Shown here: positions 11,648-21,634 of the stretch, in pieces
Layout of the letters: each line of letters begins with the position of its first letter
Position numbering within the stretch: the first letter of the stretch is position 1
Origin: Nesterenkonia alba DSM 19423
GTDB lineage: Bacteria; Actinomycetota; Actinomycetes; Actinomycetales; Micrococcaceae
Direction: 5' to 3'
Length of the DNA stretch: 64,000 nucleotides
Assembly (NCBI RefSeq): GCF_000421745.1
Contig: NZ_ATXP01000008.1
Span: forward strand, 1-64,000
The notes under the pieces: model-generated
Seen by the model: the letters and a program-made list of their open reading frames with translations, nothing else
Database searches by the model: none
What the model was told of the DNA's origin: nothing
Made by a program: the position numbers and the translations under genes

Positions 11648-14047
11648 TCACTCCAGGACAGCGGTGGAGAGAGCGCGCAGGAGGGTGAGGGCACCGGGCT
11701 TGTCCAGAGGACTGTTGCGGTTGCCGCATTTGGGTGATTGCACGCAGGAGGGGCATCCGCTTGAACACGGGCAGGCCTCGATGGCCGCTGCCGTGGCGCG
11801 GACCCATTCCTCCATCACCGTGTACCCCCGTTCGGCGAATCCCGCGCCACCGGGGTGCCCGTCGTAGACGAAGATCGTCGCGGCCTCAGTGTCCCGGTGC
11901 AGAGCGGTCGAGACCCCACCGATGTCCCAGCGGTCCGAGCTGGTCAGCAGCGGCAACAGCCCGATCATGGCGTGTTCGGCGGCATGCAGAGCACCCGGGA
12001 TGTGCTCTACGGTCACTCCCGCCTCGGTCAGCGCAGTCTCCGGGGCACTGATCCACACCGCTTGGGTTCGCAGGGTCGACGGCGGCAGCTCGAGCGGTTC
12101 ATCAGAAAGCACCTCCGAGGTCCCCAGGGCTTTGCGCTGAAACCCCACCACCGCGCTGGTGACCTCCACTGTGCCGAAGCAGAAGCGGAACCGTTCCCCC
12201 TGCCGATGGGTCAGCTCTTCGAGGACCTCGATCGACGTCGTTTCCCGGGCCTGGGTGTAGAACGGCGGGTCAGCGGGTCGAACGAGGACCGTGTGCTGGT
12301 CTGGGTGAAGATCCTCCACCACGTAGGTGCGGCCCCGGTGGACGTACACCGCCTGCGGGTGGGCTTGGCTGTGTACCTGAGCGGAACCGATATCACCCAC
12401 CACGGTGCCGTCGTCGATATTGACAATCGTGTACGGACCGGCCCCATCACCGCGCATCCGCACCCATGAGGCGGCGGAGGCGTCGTCGTGAGCAAAAAAC
12501 CAGCCGGTCGGTCGGCGGCGCAGATGACGCTGCTGCGTGAGAGTTTCGACCAGCTCGCGCAGACCGGTGAAGAGCCCACTGTCGAGGTCCCCCGGGTGGA
12601 GCGGAAGCTCCTGGGCCGCGGCGAGCAGATGTGGCGCCGCAACATGCGGGTTATGCGGGTCGGTGACCGCGTCCTCCACTCCAGTGTCGAAGATCGCTTC
12701 CGGGGTGCTCAGCAGATACGAATCCAGGGGGTCGTCCCCGGCGATGAAGAACGCCGCACCGCGTTGCCCGGAGCGTCCGGCCCGTCCCAACTGCTGGAAG
12801 AACGAAGCACGGGTACCCGGCCAGCCGGCGATGAGAACCACATCGAGCCCGGTGATGTCGATCCCCAGTTCCAGGGCTGGAGTGGAGGCCACCCCGAGCA
12901 TCCGTCCGGCACGCAGAGCCGCCTCCAGTTCCCGCCGCTCCTCCGCCAAATACCCGGAACGGTAGGCGGAGACCCGGTCAGTGAGAGCAGGGTCGATCTC
13001 CTTCAGGTTCTCCGCGGTGATCCGGGCCATCGTCTCCGCCCCGCGCCGGGAGGTGATGAACGCCAGGGTGCGCCGTCCGGCCACCACCAGTTGGGTCAGC
13101 AGATCCGCGGCCTCCACCACCACACTGCGTTTGAATGAGGTCTCCCCCGCAGCGCTCGGTCCCGCCCCCGCCACAGCGGGGTCGTGTGCGGAGTCCCACA
13201 GGTAGACATCCACCGCACCGTGCGGGGAGCCATCCTCAGTCACCGCCAGCACCGAGGAGGTCTGCTCACCGATGAGCTGAGCGAACGACGACGCCGGCGC
13301 GCCACTGGTGGCGCTGGCTGCGGTCATCACCGGGTCGGCTCCGTAACTGCGGGCCACCCGCCGTAGCCGCCGCAACAGCAGGGCGATATGCGAACCGAAA
13401 ATCCCCCGAGCAGTGTGCGCCTCATCGACGATGATGTAGCGCAGCCGGGAGAAAAACCGGGCCCAGCCGCGGTGGTTGGGCAGGATCCCGGCGTTGACCA
13501 TATCCGGGTTGGTCAGCACCACATTGGCGTGTTGACGCACCCATGTGCGGGCTTCAGGTGCGGTGTCGCCGTCGTAAGCTGCCGCACGGATCCCGCCGGC
13601 TGGTCCCACCGCACCGACGGTCTCTGCCAATTCGGTCAGGGCCTCGAGCTGGTCGGCGGCCAGAGCCTTCGTGGGAGAGAGGTAGAGGACTGTGGCCTCC
13701 CCAGTGGGGTGGGCGGTGACCGTCTCCGCGGCGGGTGCCCCGCAGATCGCCGCCAGCCCCGGCAGGTGGGTGGCCAAGGATTTCCCCGAGGCGGTGCCCG
13801 TGGCCACTACTGTGTGCCGGCCGGTGTACAGGGCCTGTGCTGCGGCGACCTGGTGGGTGAAGGGGCGGCTCACCCCGACCTGCCGGTAGGCGGCGCGTAA
13901 CGGGGCCGGTACCCACTGTGGCCAGTCGGCGTGGATCGCCGTGCGAGCCGGCAGGGTCCGGATATGCCGCAGCGGGCCGTGCTCACTGACCTCAGCGGGC
14001 AGCTTCGCCTCGCGCAGCAGGGTCAGGGGGTCTTCGGTGCCGGTCAC
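11648..14047 (-). CDS. DEAD/DEAH-box helicase with DUF1998 domain (MrfA/YprA-like)
   Basis: This is a 799-residue superfamily 2 helicase. Motif I is TGTASGKS, motif II VDEAH and motif VI QLGRAGRSGQRG. The C-terminal DUF1998 domain carries a four-cysteine cluster, CPCSSGCPSCVQSPKCG. The architecture matches MrfA/YprA 3'-5' helicases implicated in repair of mitomycin-type crosslinks; Lhr helicases are related but much longer. The GTG start is supported by a TACCCT -10 box 6 bases upstream, meaning a leaderless transcript. The gene stands alone between a terminator and the divergently promoted GNAT region. Confidence 0.88.
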   Translation of the reverse strand: MTGTEDPLTLLREAKLPAEVSEHGPLRHIRTLPARTAIHADWPQWVPAPLRAAYRQVGVSRPFTHQVAAAQALYTGRHTVVATGTASGKSLATHLPGLAAICGAPAAETVTAHPTGEATVLYLSPTKALAADQLEALTELAETVGAVGPAGGIRAAAYDGDTAPEARTWVRQHANVVLTNPDMVNAGILPNHRGWARFFSRLRYIIVDEAHTARGIFGSHIALLLRRLRRVARSYGADPVMTAASATSGAPASSFAQLIGEQTSSVLAVTEDGSPHGAVDVYLWDSAHDPAVAGAGPSAAGETSFKRSVVVEAADLLTQLVVAGRRTLAFITSRRGAETMARITAENLKEIDPALTDRVSAYRSGYLAEERRELEAALRAGRMLGVASTPALELGIDITGLDVVLIAGWPGTRASFFQQLGRAGRSGQRGAAFFIAGDDPLDSYLLSTPEAIFDTGVEDAVTDPHNPHVAAPHLLAAAQELPLHPGDLDSGLFTGLRELVETLTQQRHLRRRPTGWFFAHDDASAASWVRMRGDGAGPYTIVNIDDGTVVGDIGSAQVHSQAHPQAVYVHRGRTYVVEDLHPDQHTVLVRPADPPFYTQARETTSIEVLEELTHRQGERFRFCFGTVEVTSAVVGFQRKALGTSEVLSDEPLELPPSTLRTQAVWISAPETALTEAGVTVEHIPGALHAAEHAMIGLLPLLTSSDRWDIGGVSTALHRDTEAATIFVYDGHPGGAGFAERGYTVMEEWVRATAAAIEACPCSSGCPSCVQSPKCGNRNSPLDKPGALTLLRALSTAVLE

Positions 14048-14072
14048 CGCTCCAGGGTAGACCGCCGCGTGG

Positions 14073-14774
14073 TCAGTTCAGTTCATCGATCTGACTGTGC
14101 GAAGGCCGGCGTCGGTCGCTGGCCCCGGGGGAGCCGAAGACGTGCACATCGGCCAGAGTCTCCCAGCCGAGGTACTCGTAGAGCTGCACACCGTCCAGGG
14201 TGGCGACCAACAGTCCGTAGTCGACGTCGTGCTCATGGGCGATGGCCAACAGGGCTCGGGTGACAAAAGTCCCCAGGCCCTGGCGGCGATAGTCGGGCGC
14301 CGTGTAGACCCGGTCCACAATGCAGAATTCACCGACGACGGCGACCCGTCCCCGAGCAGCAGTGTTGTCTCCCTGCCGCACGGTGAACAGGGTCCAACCC
14401 TCGAAGTCCTCCCGTTCGGTGGTGAAATCTTCCGGGGTGATGGGGTCTTCAACGTCCTGGTTGGCCATATCGCAGACCATGAGTTTCTCTTCATCGCTGA
14501 GCAGTTCCAGGCCGTCGATCTCATTGACTGCCATGACGTCGTCGTCGGGCTCGGCGATGACCGTCAGCAGCTTCCGTGGGCTCTTGGCCACAGCGGAGGC
14601 GACCTTGCGCAGATCGGTCTCATCGGGGGCGTAGAGAACGTACTCGGCCTCCTCGTCCTGCCCCGGAGCGGAGGCGGAGTGGATGCGGCCTTCGTTGCGC
14701 ACCTCGTAGCCGTGGGTGCGGGACCAACCGGTGACCCAGGTCTCGACGAGTGCGTCGCTCAGCTCAATATCCAT
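14073..14774 (-). CDS. GNAT-family N-acetyltransferase
   Basis: This 233-residue protein has a C-terminal GNAT fold. The acetyl-CoA loop motif A is VYTAPDYRRQGLGTF (about residues 160-174), followed by the expected helix and the LYEYLGWETL strand-turn seen in this family. The N-terminal half is acidic and has no assigned domain. The substrate is unknown; neighbours do not help. The ATG start has a TATATG-like -10 box about 7 bases upstream and no ribosome binding site, so it is probably leaderless. The stop is 25 bp from the helicase start on the same strand. Confidence 0.8.
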   Translation of the reverse strand: MDIELSDALVETWVTGWSRTHGYEVRNEGRIHSASAPGQDEEAEYVLYAPDETDLRKVASAVAKSPRKLLTVIAEPDDDVMAVNEIDGLELLSDEEKLMVCDMANQDVEDPITPEDFTTEREDFEGWTLFTVRQGDNTAARGRVAVVGEFCIVDRVYTAPDYRRQGLGTFVTRALLAIAHEHDVDYGLLVATLDGVQLYEYLGWETLADVHVFGSPGASDRRRPSHSQIDELN

Positions 14775-14897
14775 ACTTCGACCATATAACGCGCCTCACA
14801 TTCTGCGGTAGGCCGATCGTCACATTTACCCCGCAAGGATGACCCCGACTCATCCCTGCGTTGCAGAGGCCAGCAGTCGGCCGATACCCTTAGGGGA

Positions 14898-15860
14898 GTG
14901 AGCATCTCCCGCATTGTCCTCTACTACCAGTTCACCCCGCTGTCCGACCCTGAGGCGGTCAAACTCTGGCAGTACACCCTCTGCCGCGAGCTGGGGCTGC
15001 GGGGCCGGATCATCGTCTCCGAACACGGCATCAACGGCACCGTGGGAGGCCAGCTGCAGGCAGTCAAGCAGTACGTGAAGCAGACCCGCAACTACCGACC
15101 GTTCCGGAACACGGAGTTCAAATGGTCACCCGGCGGGGCGGAGGACTTCCCCCGGCTGAGCGTCAAAGTCCGCCCGGAGCTGGTGGCTTTTGGGGTGCCC
15201 GATGAGGTCAAAGTCGGAGAAGAAGGAGTCATCGGCGGGGGTGAGCATCTCAAGCCTGAGCAGGTCCATGAGCTGATCGAAGCCAAGAAGCGCGACGGCG
15301 TCGATGTCACCTTCTTCGACGGGCGTAACGCGATGGAGGCTCAGATTGGACGGTTCAAGGACGCCGTGGTGCCGGATACCGAGACCACCCGTGACTTCAT
15401 CACCGAACTGGACTCCGGTAAGTACGACCACTTGAAGGACAAACCGGTCATTACCTACTGCACCGGGGGGATCCGCTGCGAGGTGCTCTCGGCGCTGATG
15501 AAGGACCGCGGGTGGGAAGAGGTCTACCAGCTCGATGGCGGCATCGTTCGGTACGGGGAGACCTACGGTGACTCCGGCTATTGGGAGGGCGAGCTGTATG
15601 TCTTCGACGGGCGGATGAACATGCGGTTTTCCGAGGAGGCGAAGACTCTCGGTGAGTGTGTGCACTGTGCCGCGCCGACGTCGCGCTTCTATAACTGTAT
15701 GGACCGGGGGTGTGCCACCCTGCAGCTCTACTGCGATGACTGCGCTCACATCCCGGCCAATACGCGGTGTCACCGCTGTCAGGCGCGGCTGGCGGCGAAC
15801 CCAACTGACCCGAACTCCGGCCCGCTGGAGAAACAACGCCGCCCGATGGAGCTGAGATAA
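14898..15860 (+). CDS. trhO: tRNA uridine(34) hydroxylase TrhO (rhodanese family)
   Basis: This 320-residue protein of the YceA/TrhO family makes 5-hydroxyuridine at position 34 of certain tRNAs using molecular oxygen. An N-terminal acylphosphatase-like domain ([11 protein letters not shown]) precedes the rhodanese domain with catalytic-loop Cys188 in [12 protein letters not shown]-terminal cysteine-rich segment (CVHC, CMDRGC, YCDDC, CHRC) is typical of the long form and probably binds zinc. The GTG start follows a TACCCT -10 box by 7 bases, indicating leaderless translation. The gene is monocistronic. Confidence 0.92.
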   Translation: MSISRIVLYYQFTPLSDPEAVKLWQYTLCRELGLRGRIIVSEHGINGTVGGQLQAVKQYVKQTRNYRPFRNTEFKWSPGGAEDFPRLSVKVRPELVAFGVPDEVKVGEEGVIGGGEHLKPEQVHELIEAKKRDGVDVTFFDGRNAMEAQIGRFKDAVVPDTETTRDFITELDSGKYDHLKDKPVITYCTGGIRCEVLSALMKDRGWEEVYQLDGGIVRYGETYGDSGYWEGELYVFDGRMNMRFSEEAKTLGECVHCAAPTSRFYNCMDRGCATLQLYCDDCAHIPANTRCHRCQARLAANPTDPNSGPLEKQRRPMELR

Positions 15861-15888
15861 ACCCCGATCCCGCTCGATGTCTTGCCAT

Positions 15889-15924
15889 GCGGTTGAGGAT
15901 GGTCAGGCGCTTGAGGATGGTGAG
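15889..15924 (+). repeat. 18-bp tandem duplication upstream of a methyltransferase gene
   Basis: Two copies of GCGSTTGAGGATGGTSAG lie head to tail (15889-15906 and 15907-15924, 16 of 18 identical). They end just upstream of the TAGGCT -10 box at 15936. They occupy the -35 region and could bind a regulator, or be slippage debris. Confidence 0.55.
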
Positions 15925-15947
15925 CCGAGCGCGTCTAGGCTGGGACT

Positions 15948-17720
15948 ATGTCTGAGACCGCTGCGCCGCAGCCGCACTCCCCACCCCCGCCTGACTCTGC
16001 TGAGCTGGAGCTGATCGCTGCGCTGCGGGCCGACCTGGCGGAGGCCGAGTTCACCAACGACGCCGTCGCCTCGCTGCTAGGAGAAGACGCCGTTGCGGCC
16101 CTGGATCGGGAGCAGGTGGTTCCCGGGCAACTGGCCGTTGAGGCTGAACTGCCCCGGCTCAGCCACGAGACCCACCCCCAGCAAAACCCCTCACCGGCGC
16201 AACTCCGCTCACCCCAGCAGCGTTGTGCGGTCCTGACCGCCCTGTGGCTGGTCTCCGTGGAAGTCACCGTCCCGCAGGTCGACGCCGCCCTGCCGCGGGT
16301 GGGAGCCGAGGGCCTGGTGGAACTGAACCTAGTGGAGATCACCGCTTCCACAGCCGACGACGCCGCCATCACCCCACAGCGTGGCCTCACCGGTGACCAC
16401 CCTGAGCCACTGCAGCGAGTCCGGCCCACGGTGGATCTGCGCCCCTACCAGGTGGAGGCTGCCCACGGCATCCGCGATCTGTGGGTGACCAGTGACCTTT
16501 CCGCCCACCAGGTGGCCGGGCCCTTGCCGCACGACCATGTATTGGGCATCGGGCACGCCAGCCTCACCTTGGCCGGCATCACCCACCGTCGGCCGGTGGG
16601 GACCGCCTTAGATATCGGCACCGGCTGCGGTATCCAGCTGCTGCACTTATTGGACCACGCTGACCATGTCACCGGTACCGACCTCTCCACCCGGGCGTTG
16701 GACTTCGCGCGGTTCAACCTGCTGCTCAACGCCCCGACGCTGGGTTTGGACCCGCACCGTGTAGAGGACCGTGTGGAGCTGGTACAGGGCTCGCTCCTCG
16801 AACCGGTGGCGGGGCGACGGTTCGACCTGGTGGTCTCCAACCCGCCGTTTGTCATCACTCCGCGCGGAGTCCAGGAGACCGAGGCTGACCGCTATATCTA
16901 CCGCGATGGCGGACGAGAAGGGGATGCCCTGATGTCCGAGCTGATCGCCGGTCTGCCTGCAGTGCTCACCCCCGGTGGCACCGTCCAGATGTTAGGCAAC
17001 TGGGAAATCCAGGCCGCCTTCAGGGGTGAGGATGCGGAGGGTGGTGAGAATGCGGAGAGTGTGGACTGGTGGGATCGCCCCCAGCAGTGGGTCACCGAGG
17101 CCGGCCTGAACGCCTGGTTCATTCAACGCGACCATCAGACCCCGGCCCAGTACGCCGAGACCTGGCTGCGGGACGCCTCCGAGGAGCGCGACCTTCCGGC
17201 CTACCGGCGCCGCTACGCCGATTACCTGGCGGACTTCGCCAGCCGGGGGGTCACCGGCATCGGCTTCGGCCTCATCTGGTTGGGTGCTGCCCTGCAGCCG
17301 AGTACTACAGCGGCGGAGTCGGAGCCCTGGCGGCGGTTCGAGGAGCTCACCGGAGCGCTCCAGCAGCCGCTGGGCCCGGTGATCGGCACCACTGTCCAAC
17401 GTGCCGCCGACACCGCCGACGACGCCGGCGCCGCACTTGACCAGACACTTGTGGTCGCTTCGGATGTCACCGAAGAGCGATACCAGCGCTTCGGTGCCGA
17501 GCACCCGGAGGTGATCTTCGCCCGCCAGGGTGCGGGGTTGCGCCGGGCACGCCCGGTCAGTTCCGCGGCCGCCGGGTTCCTCGCCGCCGCCGATGGGGAG
17601 TTCACTGCCGCCCAGCTCATCACTGCCGTGGCCTCCCTCACTGACACCGATGAACAGGCCCTGACCCGGGAGATCCTGGACCTCTATATCGATGGTTTTC
17701 TGCACGCTGCCGGGCCGTAG
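15948..17720 (+). CDS. Class I SAM-dependent methyltransferase (N5-Gln/adenine type)
   Basis: This is a 590-residue protein with a central Rossmann methyltransferase domain. The SAM motif I is DIGTGCGIQLLHL and the catalytic motif VVSNPPFVITP. The NPPF tetrapeptide is typical of enzymes that methylate amide or exocyclic amino nitrogens, such as PrmC/HemK, RsmC-like and some DNA methyltransferases. It is flanked by actinobacteria-specific N- and C-terminal extensions (about residues 1-170 and 430-590) of unknown function. The start has a TAGGCT -10 box 6 bases upstream and no ribosome binding site (leaderless). It lies just upstream of topA on the same strand but topA has its own promoter. The target is not predictable. 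Confidence 0.8.
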   Translation: MSETAAPQPHSPPPPDSAELELIAALRADLAEAEFTNDAVASLLGEDAVAALDREQVVPGQLAVEAELPRLSHETHPQQNPSPAQLRSPQQRCAVLTALWLVSVEVTVPQVDAALPRVGAEGLVELNLVEITASTADDAAITPQRGLTGDHPEPLQRVRPTVDLRPYQVEAAHGIRDLWVTSDLSAHQVAGPLPHDHVLGIGHASLTLAGITHRRPVGTALDIGTGCGIQLLHLLDHADHVTGTDLSTRALDFARFNLLLNAPTLGLDPHRVEDRVELVQGSLLEPVAGRRFDLVVSNPPFVITPRGVQETEADRYIYRDGGREGDALMSELIAGLPAVLTPGGTVQMLGNWEIQAAFRGEDAEGGENAESVDWWDRPQQWVTEAGLNAWFIQRDHQTPAQYAETWLRDASEERDLPAYRRRYADYLADFASRGVTGIGFGLIWLGAALQPSTTAAESEPWRRFEELTGALQQPLGPVIGTTVQRAADTADDAGAALDQTLVVASDVTEERYQRFGAEHPEVIFARQGAGLRRARPVSSAAAGFLAAADGEFTAAQLITAVASLTDTDEQALTREILDLYIDGFLHAAGP

Positions 17721-17818
17721 CGGCCGCAACGGCCCGCCTCGGCACACTGTTATAGTGAGCACCCGACGGCGCCCCCTCACTATCAGTTGCACCCGCCGTA
17801 CAACGCCCAAGGAGTTCC

Positions 17819-20545
17819 GTGTCAGGCAAGAAGCTCGTGATCGTCGAGTCCCCGGCGAAGTCCCGCTCCATCGGCAAGTACCTTGGAGAGGACTTCATCG
17901 TCGACGCCTCCGCCGGGCATATCCGTGACCTGCCGCAGCCCTCGGAGCTGCCCGATGACATGAAGAAGGGCCCGTTCGGCAAGTTCGCCGTGGACCCCGA
18001 GCATGGGTTCGAGCCCTACTACGTGGTCTCGGATTCCAAGAAATCCAAGGTCCGGGAACTCAAACAGCGGCTCAAAGAGGCCGACGAACTCTACCTCGCC
18101 ACGGACGCCGACCGTGAAGGTGAGGCGATCGCCTGGCATCTCTACGAGGTGCTCAAACCCAAGGTGCCCACCTACCGGCTGACCTTCACCGAGATCACCA
18201 AAGAAGGTATCCAGCGGGCCCTGCAAAGCCCCCGGGAGATCGACAACCATCTGGTGGATGCCCAGGAGACTCGGCGGATCCTCGACCGGCTCTTCGGCTA
18301 TGAGATCTCCCCGGTGTTGTGGCGCAAAGTCGGCCGGGGTCTCTCCGCTGGGCGTGTGCAGTCGGTGGCCACCCGCATGGTGGTGGACCGGGAGCGGGAG
18401 CGCATGGCGTTCATCCCCGCCTCCTACTGGGATTTAAGTGGCACGTTCTCCACTGATGGTGGGGAGTCCTTCACCGCGAAGCTGCACACTGTTGATGGTG
18501 AGCGCATCGCCTCGGGGGGCGATTTCGATGACCGCGGGGAACTGAAGAAGAACCGGCGCGACGTCGTCGTCCTCACCGAAGCCGATGCGACCTCCCTGGC
18601 CGAGGGGCTCACCAAGGCCCGCTTCACCGTGGACTCGGTGGAGGACAAGCCTTACTCCCGCCGGCCCCAGCCGCCGTTCATCACCTCCACGCTGCAGCAG
18701 GATGCGGCCCGCCGGCTGCGGTTCTCATCCCGGGTAACCATGCAGGTGGCCCAGCGGCTCTATGAGAACGGGTACATCACCTACATGCGTACCGATTCGA
18801 CGACCCTGTCGAATGAGGCGCTCAACGCCGCCCGCAAACAGGCCAGTGAGCTCTACGGCAGCGAGTCGGTACCTGAGAAGCCCCGAGTCTACGGCAAACG
18901 CAGCCAGACCGCCCAGGAAGCGCATGAGGCGATCCGGCCAGCCGGGGACTCCTTCCGCACCCCCAAACAGGTCAAAGGGGAGCTGTCCGCTGATGAGTAC
19001 AAGCTCTACGAACTGATCTGGAAACGTACTGTCGCTTCTCAGATGGAGGACGCCAAGGGTTACACCGCCAGTGTGCGGCTTTCCGGGGAAGCCTCCGACG
19101 GCCGGCGGGCCACCTTCGGCGCCTCCGGGACGGTCATCACCTTCCCCGGGTTCCTAGCCGCCTATGAAGAGGCCAGGGACACCACAGAAGCGTCGTCGTC
19201 CGACGACGCCAAAGACCGCCGCCTGCCCGAACTCACCGAAGGGGAGAACCTCACCGGGGAGGACATCGAGGCCAAGGGGCATGAGACCACCCCGCCGCCG
19301 CGCTACACCGAGGCGAGTATTGTCGCCGAGCTGGAGAAGCGCGAAATCGGCCGCCCCTCCACCTACGCCCCGACGATCTCCACCATCATGGACCGCGGCT
19401 ATGTCACCAAACGCGGCTCCGCTCTGGTGCCCTCGTGGACGGCATTTAGCGTGGTCCGGTTGCTGGAGGAACACTTCGGCCGCTACGTCGACTACGACTT
19501 CACCGCCCGGCTGGAAGACGATTTGGACCAGATCGCCCGCGGGGAGATTGAACGCGAAGCGTGGCTGCAGCACTTCTACTTCGGCGCCGAATCCGGAGAA
19601 GAGGGGCTCAAAGCCGTGGTGGATAATCTGGGGGAGATCGACGCCCGGGCGATCAACTCCATGGAGATCGCCCCCGGGGTGGAGCTGCGTGTGGGTCGTT
19701 ACGGTCCGTACCTGGAGCGGGCCAACCCCAATGGCGAGGTCGGCGAGGACGGTGAGCTCAAACGCGACCGGGCCAATATCCCCGAAGACATCGCCCCGGA
19801 TGAGCTGACCGCTGAAAAAGCCGAAGAACTCTTCGAACAGGCCGCCCACTCCGGGCGAGTGCTCGGCACTGACCCTCAGACCGGTCGGCAGATTGTGGCC
19901 AAGGACGGTCGGTACGGCCCCTATGTCACTGAGGTCATCGAGGAGATGACCGCCGAAGAGATCCAGGCGGCGATGGACGCCCAGCCCACCGAGTATTACA
20001 AGAACGGCAAACCGAAGCCGAAGAAGAAGCCCAAGCAGCCCAAACCGCGCACGGCCAGCCTGCTGAAGTCCATGAGTCTGGAGACGGTGACTCTGGAGGA
20101 TGCGCTCAAGCTGCTCTCCCTGCCGCGGGTCGTCGGCACCGACGACGACGGCCAGGAGATCACTGCCCAGAACGGCCGGTTCGGTCCGTACCTGAAGAAG
20201 GGATCGGACTCCCGCTCCTTACAGGACGAGGAGCAGCTGTTTACCATCAGCCTCGATGAGGCGAAGAAGATCTTCGCTCAGCCTAAGCAGCGCGGGCGGC
20301 AGGCCGCTCAACCACCGCTGGCTGAATTCGGTGCCGACCCCACCACGGAGAAACCGGTGGTGGTCAAAGACGGCCGGTTCGGTCCCTACATCACCGACGG
20401 GGAAACCAATGTCACCGTGCCACGCGGTACCTCGGTGGAGAATCTCACCAAGGAGCAGGCCTTTAGCCTGCTGGCGGAAAAGCGCGCCAAAGGCCCGGCA
20501 TCCAAGGGCAAGGGCGGGCGCCGGAAAACGACGGCCAAGGCCTAG
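17819..20545 (+). CDS. topA: DNA topoisomerase I
   Basis: This 908-residue type IA topoisomerase relaxes negative supercoils. The Toprim domain is N-terminal (VIVESPAKSRSIGKYL with the catalytic Glu; LATDADREGEAIAWH with the acidic metal ligands). The active-site tyrosine is Tyr322 in YITYMRTDS. The C-terminal third carries repeats of the type RYGPYV/GRFGPYLKKG and a Lys-rich tail, as usual in actinobacteria, in place of zinc ribbons. GTG 17819 is preceded by AAGGAG at good spacing, and TATAGT near 17750 is a likely -10. Confidence 0.97.
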   Translation: MSGKKLVIVESPAKSRSIGKYLGEDFIVDASAGHIRDLPQPSELPDDMKKGPFGKFAVDPEHGFEPYYVVSDSKKSKVRELKQRLKEADELYLATDADREGEAIAWHLYEVLKPKVPTYRLTFTEITKEGIQRALQSPREIDNHLVDAQETRRILDRLFGYEISPVLWRKVGRGLSAGRVQSVATRMVVDRERERMAFIPASYWDLSGTFSTDGGESFTAKLHTVDGERIASGGDFDDRGELKKNRRDVVVLTEADATSLAEGLTKARFTVDSVEDKPYSRRPQPPFITSTLQQDAARRLRFSSRVTMQVAQRLYENGYITYMRTDSTTLSNEALNAARKQASELYGSESVPEKPRVYGKRSQTAQEAHEAIRPAGDSFRTPKQVKGELSADEYKLYELIWKRTVASQMEDAKGYTASVRLSGEASDGRRATFGASGTVITFPGFLAAYEEARDTTEASSSDDAKDRRLPELTEGENLTGEDIEAKGHETTPPPRYTEASIVAELEKREIGRPSTYAPTISTIMDRGYVTKRGSALVPSWTAFSVVRLLEEHFGRYVDYDFTARLEDDLDQIARGEIEREAWLQHFYFGAESGEEGLKAVVDNLGEIDARAINSMEIAPGVELRVGRYGPYLERANPNGEVGEDGELKRDRANIPEDIAPDELTAEKAEELFEQAAHSGRVLGTDPQTGRQIVAKDGRYGPYVTEVIEEMTAEEIQAAMDAQPTEYYKNGKPKPKKKPKQPKPRTASLLKSMSLETVTLEDALKLLSLPRVVGTDDDGQEITAQNGRFGPYLKKGSDSRSLQDEEQLFTISLDEAKKIFAQPKQRGRQAAQPPLAEFGADPTTEKPVVVKDGRFGPYITDGETNVTVPRGTSVENLTKEQAFSLLAEKRAKGPASKGKGGRRKTTAKA

Positions 20546-20563
20546 CAGGGGGACCTGACACTG

Positions 20564-21634
20564 ATGCGACTGGGTGTGCTCGACATCGGCTCGAACACCG
20601 TCCACTGTCTGCTCGTCGACGCGCATATCGGGGCTAAACCCTCGGCATTTGCTTCGCATAAGCGCCCGTTGTCGTTGGTGAAGTACCTCGACGACGACGG
20701 CGCGATCACCGCAGAGGGGCAGCAGAAGCTGATCGACTTCATCAATGAAGCCGGACGCTTCGCCACCCGCCACCGGGCCGAGGATCTGCTGGCTTTTTGC
20801 ACCTCCGCGATCCGTGAGGCCGCCAACGGGGCTGAGGTGATCGCCCGGGTGGAGGCCGAGACCGAGGTGGAACTCACCGAACTTTCCGGGGCCCAGGAGT
20901 CGGCGATGACGTTCTTCGCGGTCCGCCGCTGGCGGGGGTGGAGCGCCGGGCACATCCTCAACTTCGACATTGGCGGCGGGTCCTTGGAGGTGGCCTACGG
21001 GCAGGACGAACTCCCCTCCACCGCATTGTCCGTGCCCCTGGGGGCCGGCCGGTTGACCCGAGAGTTCTTCCCCGCTGAGGGCAAAGGACTCCCCGGTGAG
21101 CAGGTACCCTCCAAGGCTCAGATCAAAGAGCTGCGCACCTACGTGCGCGAAGAGATGGAAGCCGCCCGGTTGGAGTTCCCCCGGCTGGACGAGCAGACCG
21201 AAATCACCGCGACCTCCAAAACCTTCCGCTCCCTGGCCCGGATGACCGGGGCCGCCCCCTCAGCGGAGGGGCCGTATGTGAAACGGACGCTGAGCTATAA
21301 GAACCTCAAGCCGCTGGTGAAACGCCTCGGGGAGATGAGCGCGAAGGAACGCGCCAAGCTGCCCGGTGTCTCCGAGATGCGGGCTCCGCAGGTCTTCGCC
21401 GGCGCCGTGGCGGCCGAGGCGGCAATGCGGGCCTTCGACATTGAGGAGCTGAGCATCTGCCCCTGGGCGCTGCGTGAGGGGCTCATCCTACGCCGATTGG
21501 ACACCCTGGCCCGGGACTCGGAGGTGGAGATCCCGCACGCCCCGGCCGTGGGGCACGTGGACCTCAACCGAGGATTGCGCCGGCCGCAGCACAAAGACGT
21601 TCGCACCCTGACCGTGGAGCACGCCCATGGCTGA
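20564..21634 (+). CDS. Ppx/GppA-family phosphatase
   Basis: This 356-residue member of the exopolyphosphatase/guanosine pentaphosphatase family has the ASKHA phosphate-binding loops LGVLDIGSNTVHCLL and FDIGGGSLEVAYG. Family members degrade polyphosphate or convert pppGpp to ppGpp; which applies cannot be told, although this short single-domain form is common beside proC in actinobacteria. It starts 18 bp after topA and its end overlaps the next gene by 8 bp, so the three form one operon. Confidence 0.88.
   Translation: MRLGVLDIGSNTVHCLLVDAHIGAKPSAFASHKRPLSLVKYLDDDGAITAEGQQKLIDFINEAGRFATRHRAEDLLAFCTSAIREAANGAEVIARVEAETEVELTELSGAQESAMTFFAVRRWRGWSAGHILNFDIGGGSLEVAYGQDELPSTALSVPLGAGRLTREFFPAEGKGLPGEQVPSKAQIKELRTYVREEMEAARLEFPRLDEQTEITATSKTFRSLARMTGAAPSAEGPYVKRTLSYKNLKPLVKRLGEMSAKERAKLPGVSEMRAPQVFAGAVAAEAAMRAFDIEELSICPWALREGLILRRLDTLARDSEVEIPHAPAVGHVDLNRGLRRPQHKDVRTLTVEHAHG

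Noticed and set aside
12488-13138. 216-codon plus-strand frame inside the helicase gene
   Set aside because: The antisense helicase frame carries motifs I, II and VI and the cysteine cluster; this one has none and is Arg/Ser/Pro-rich.
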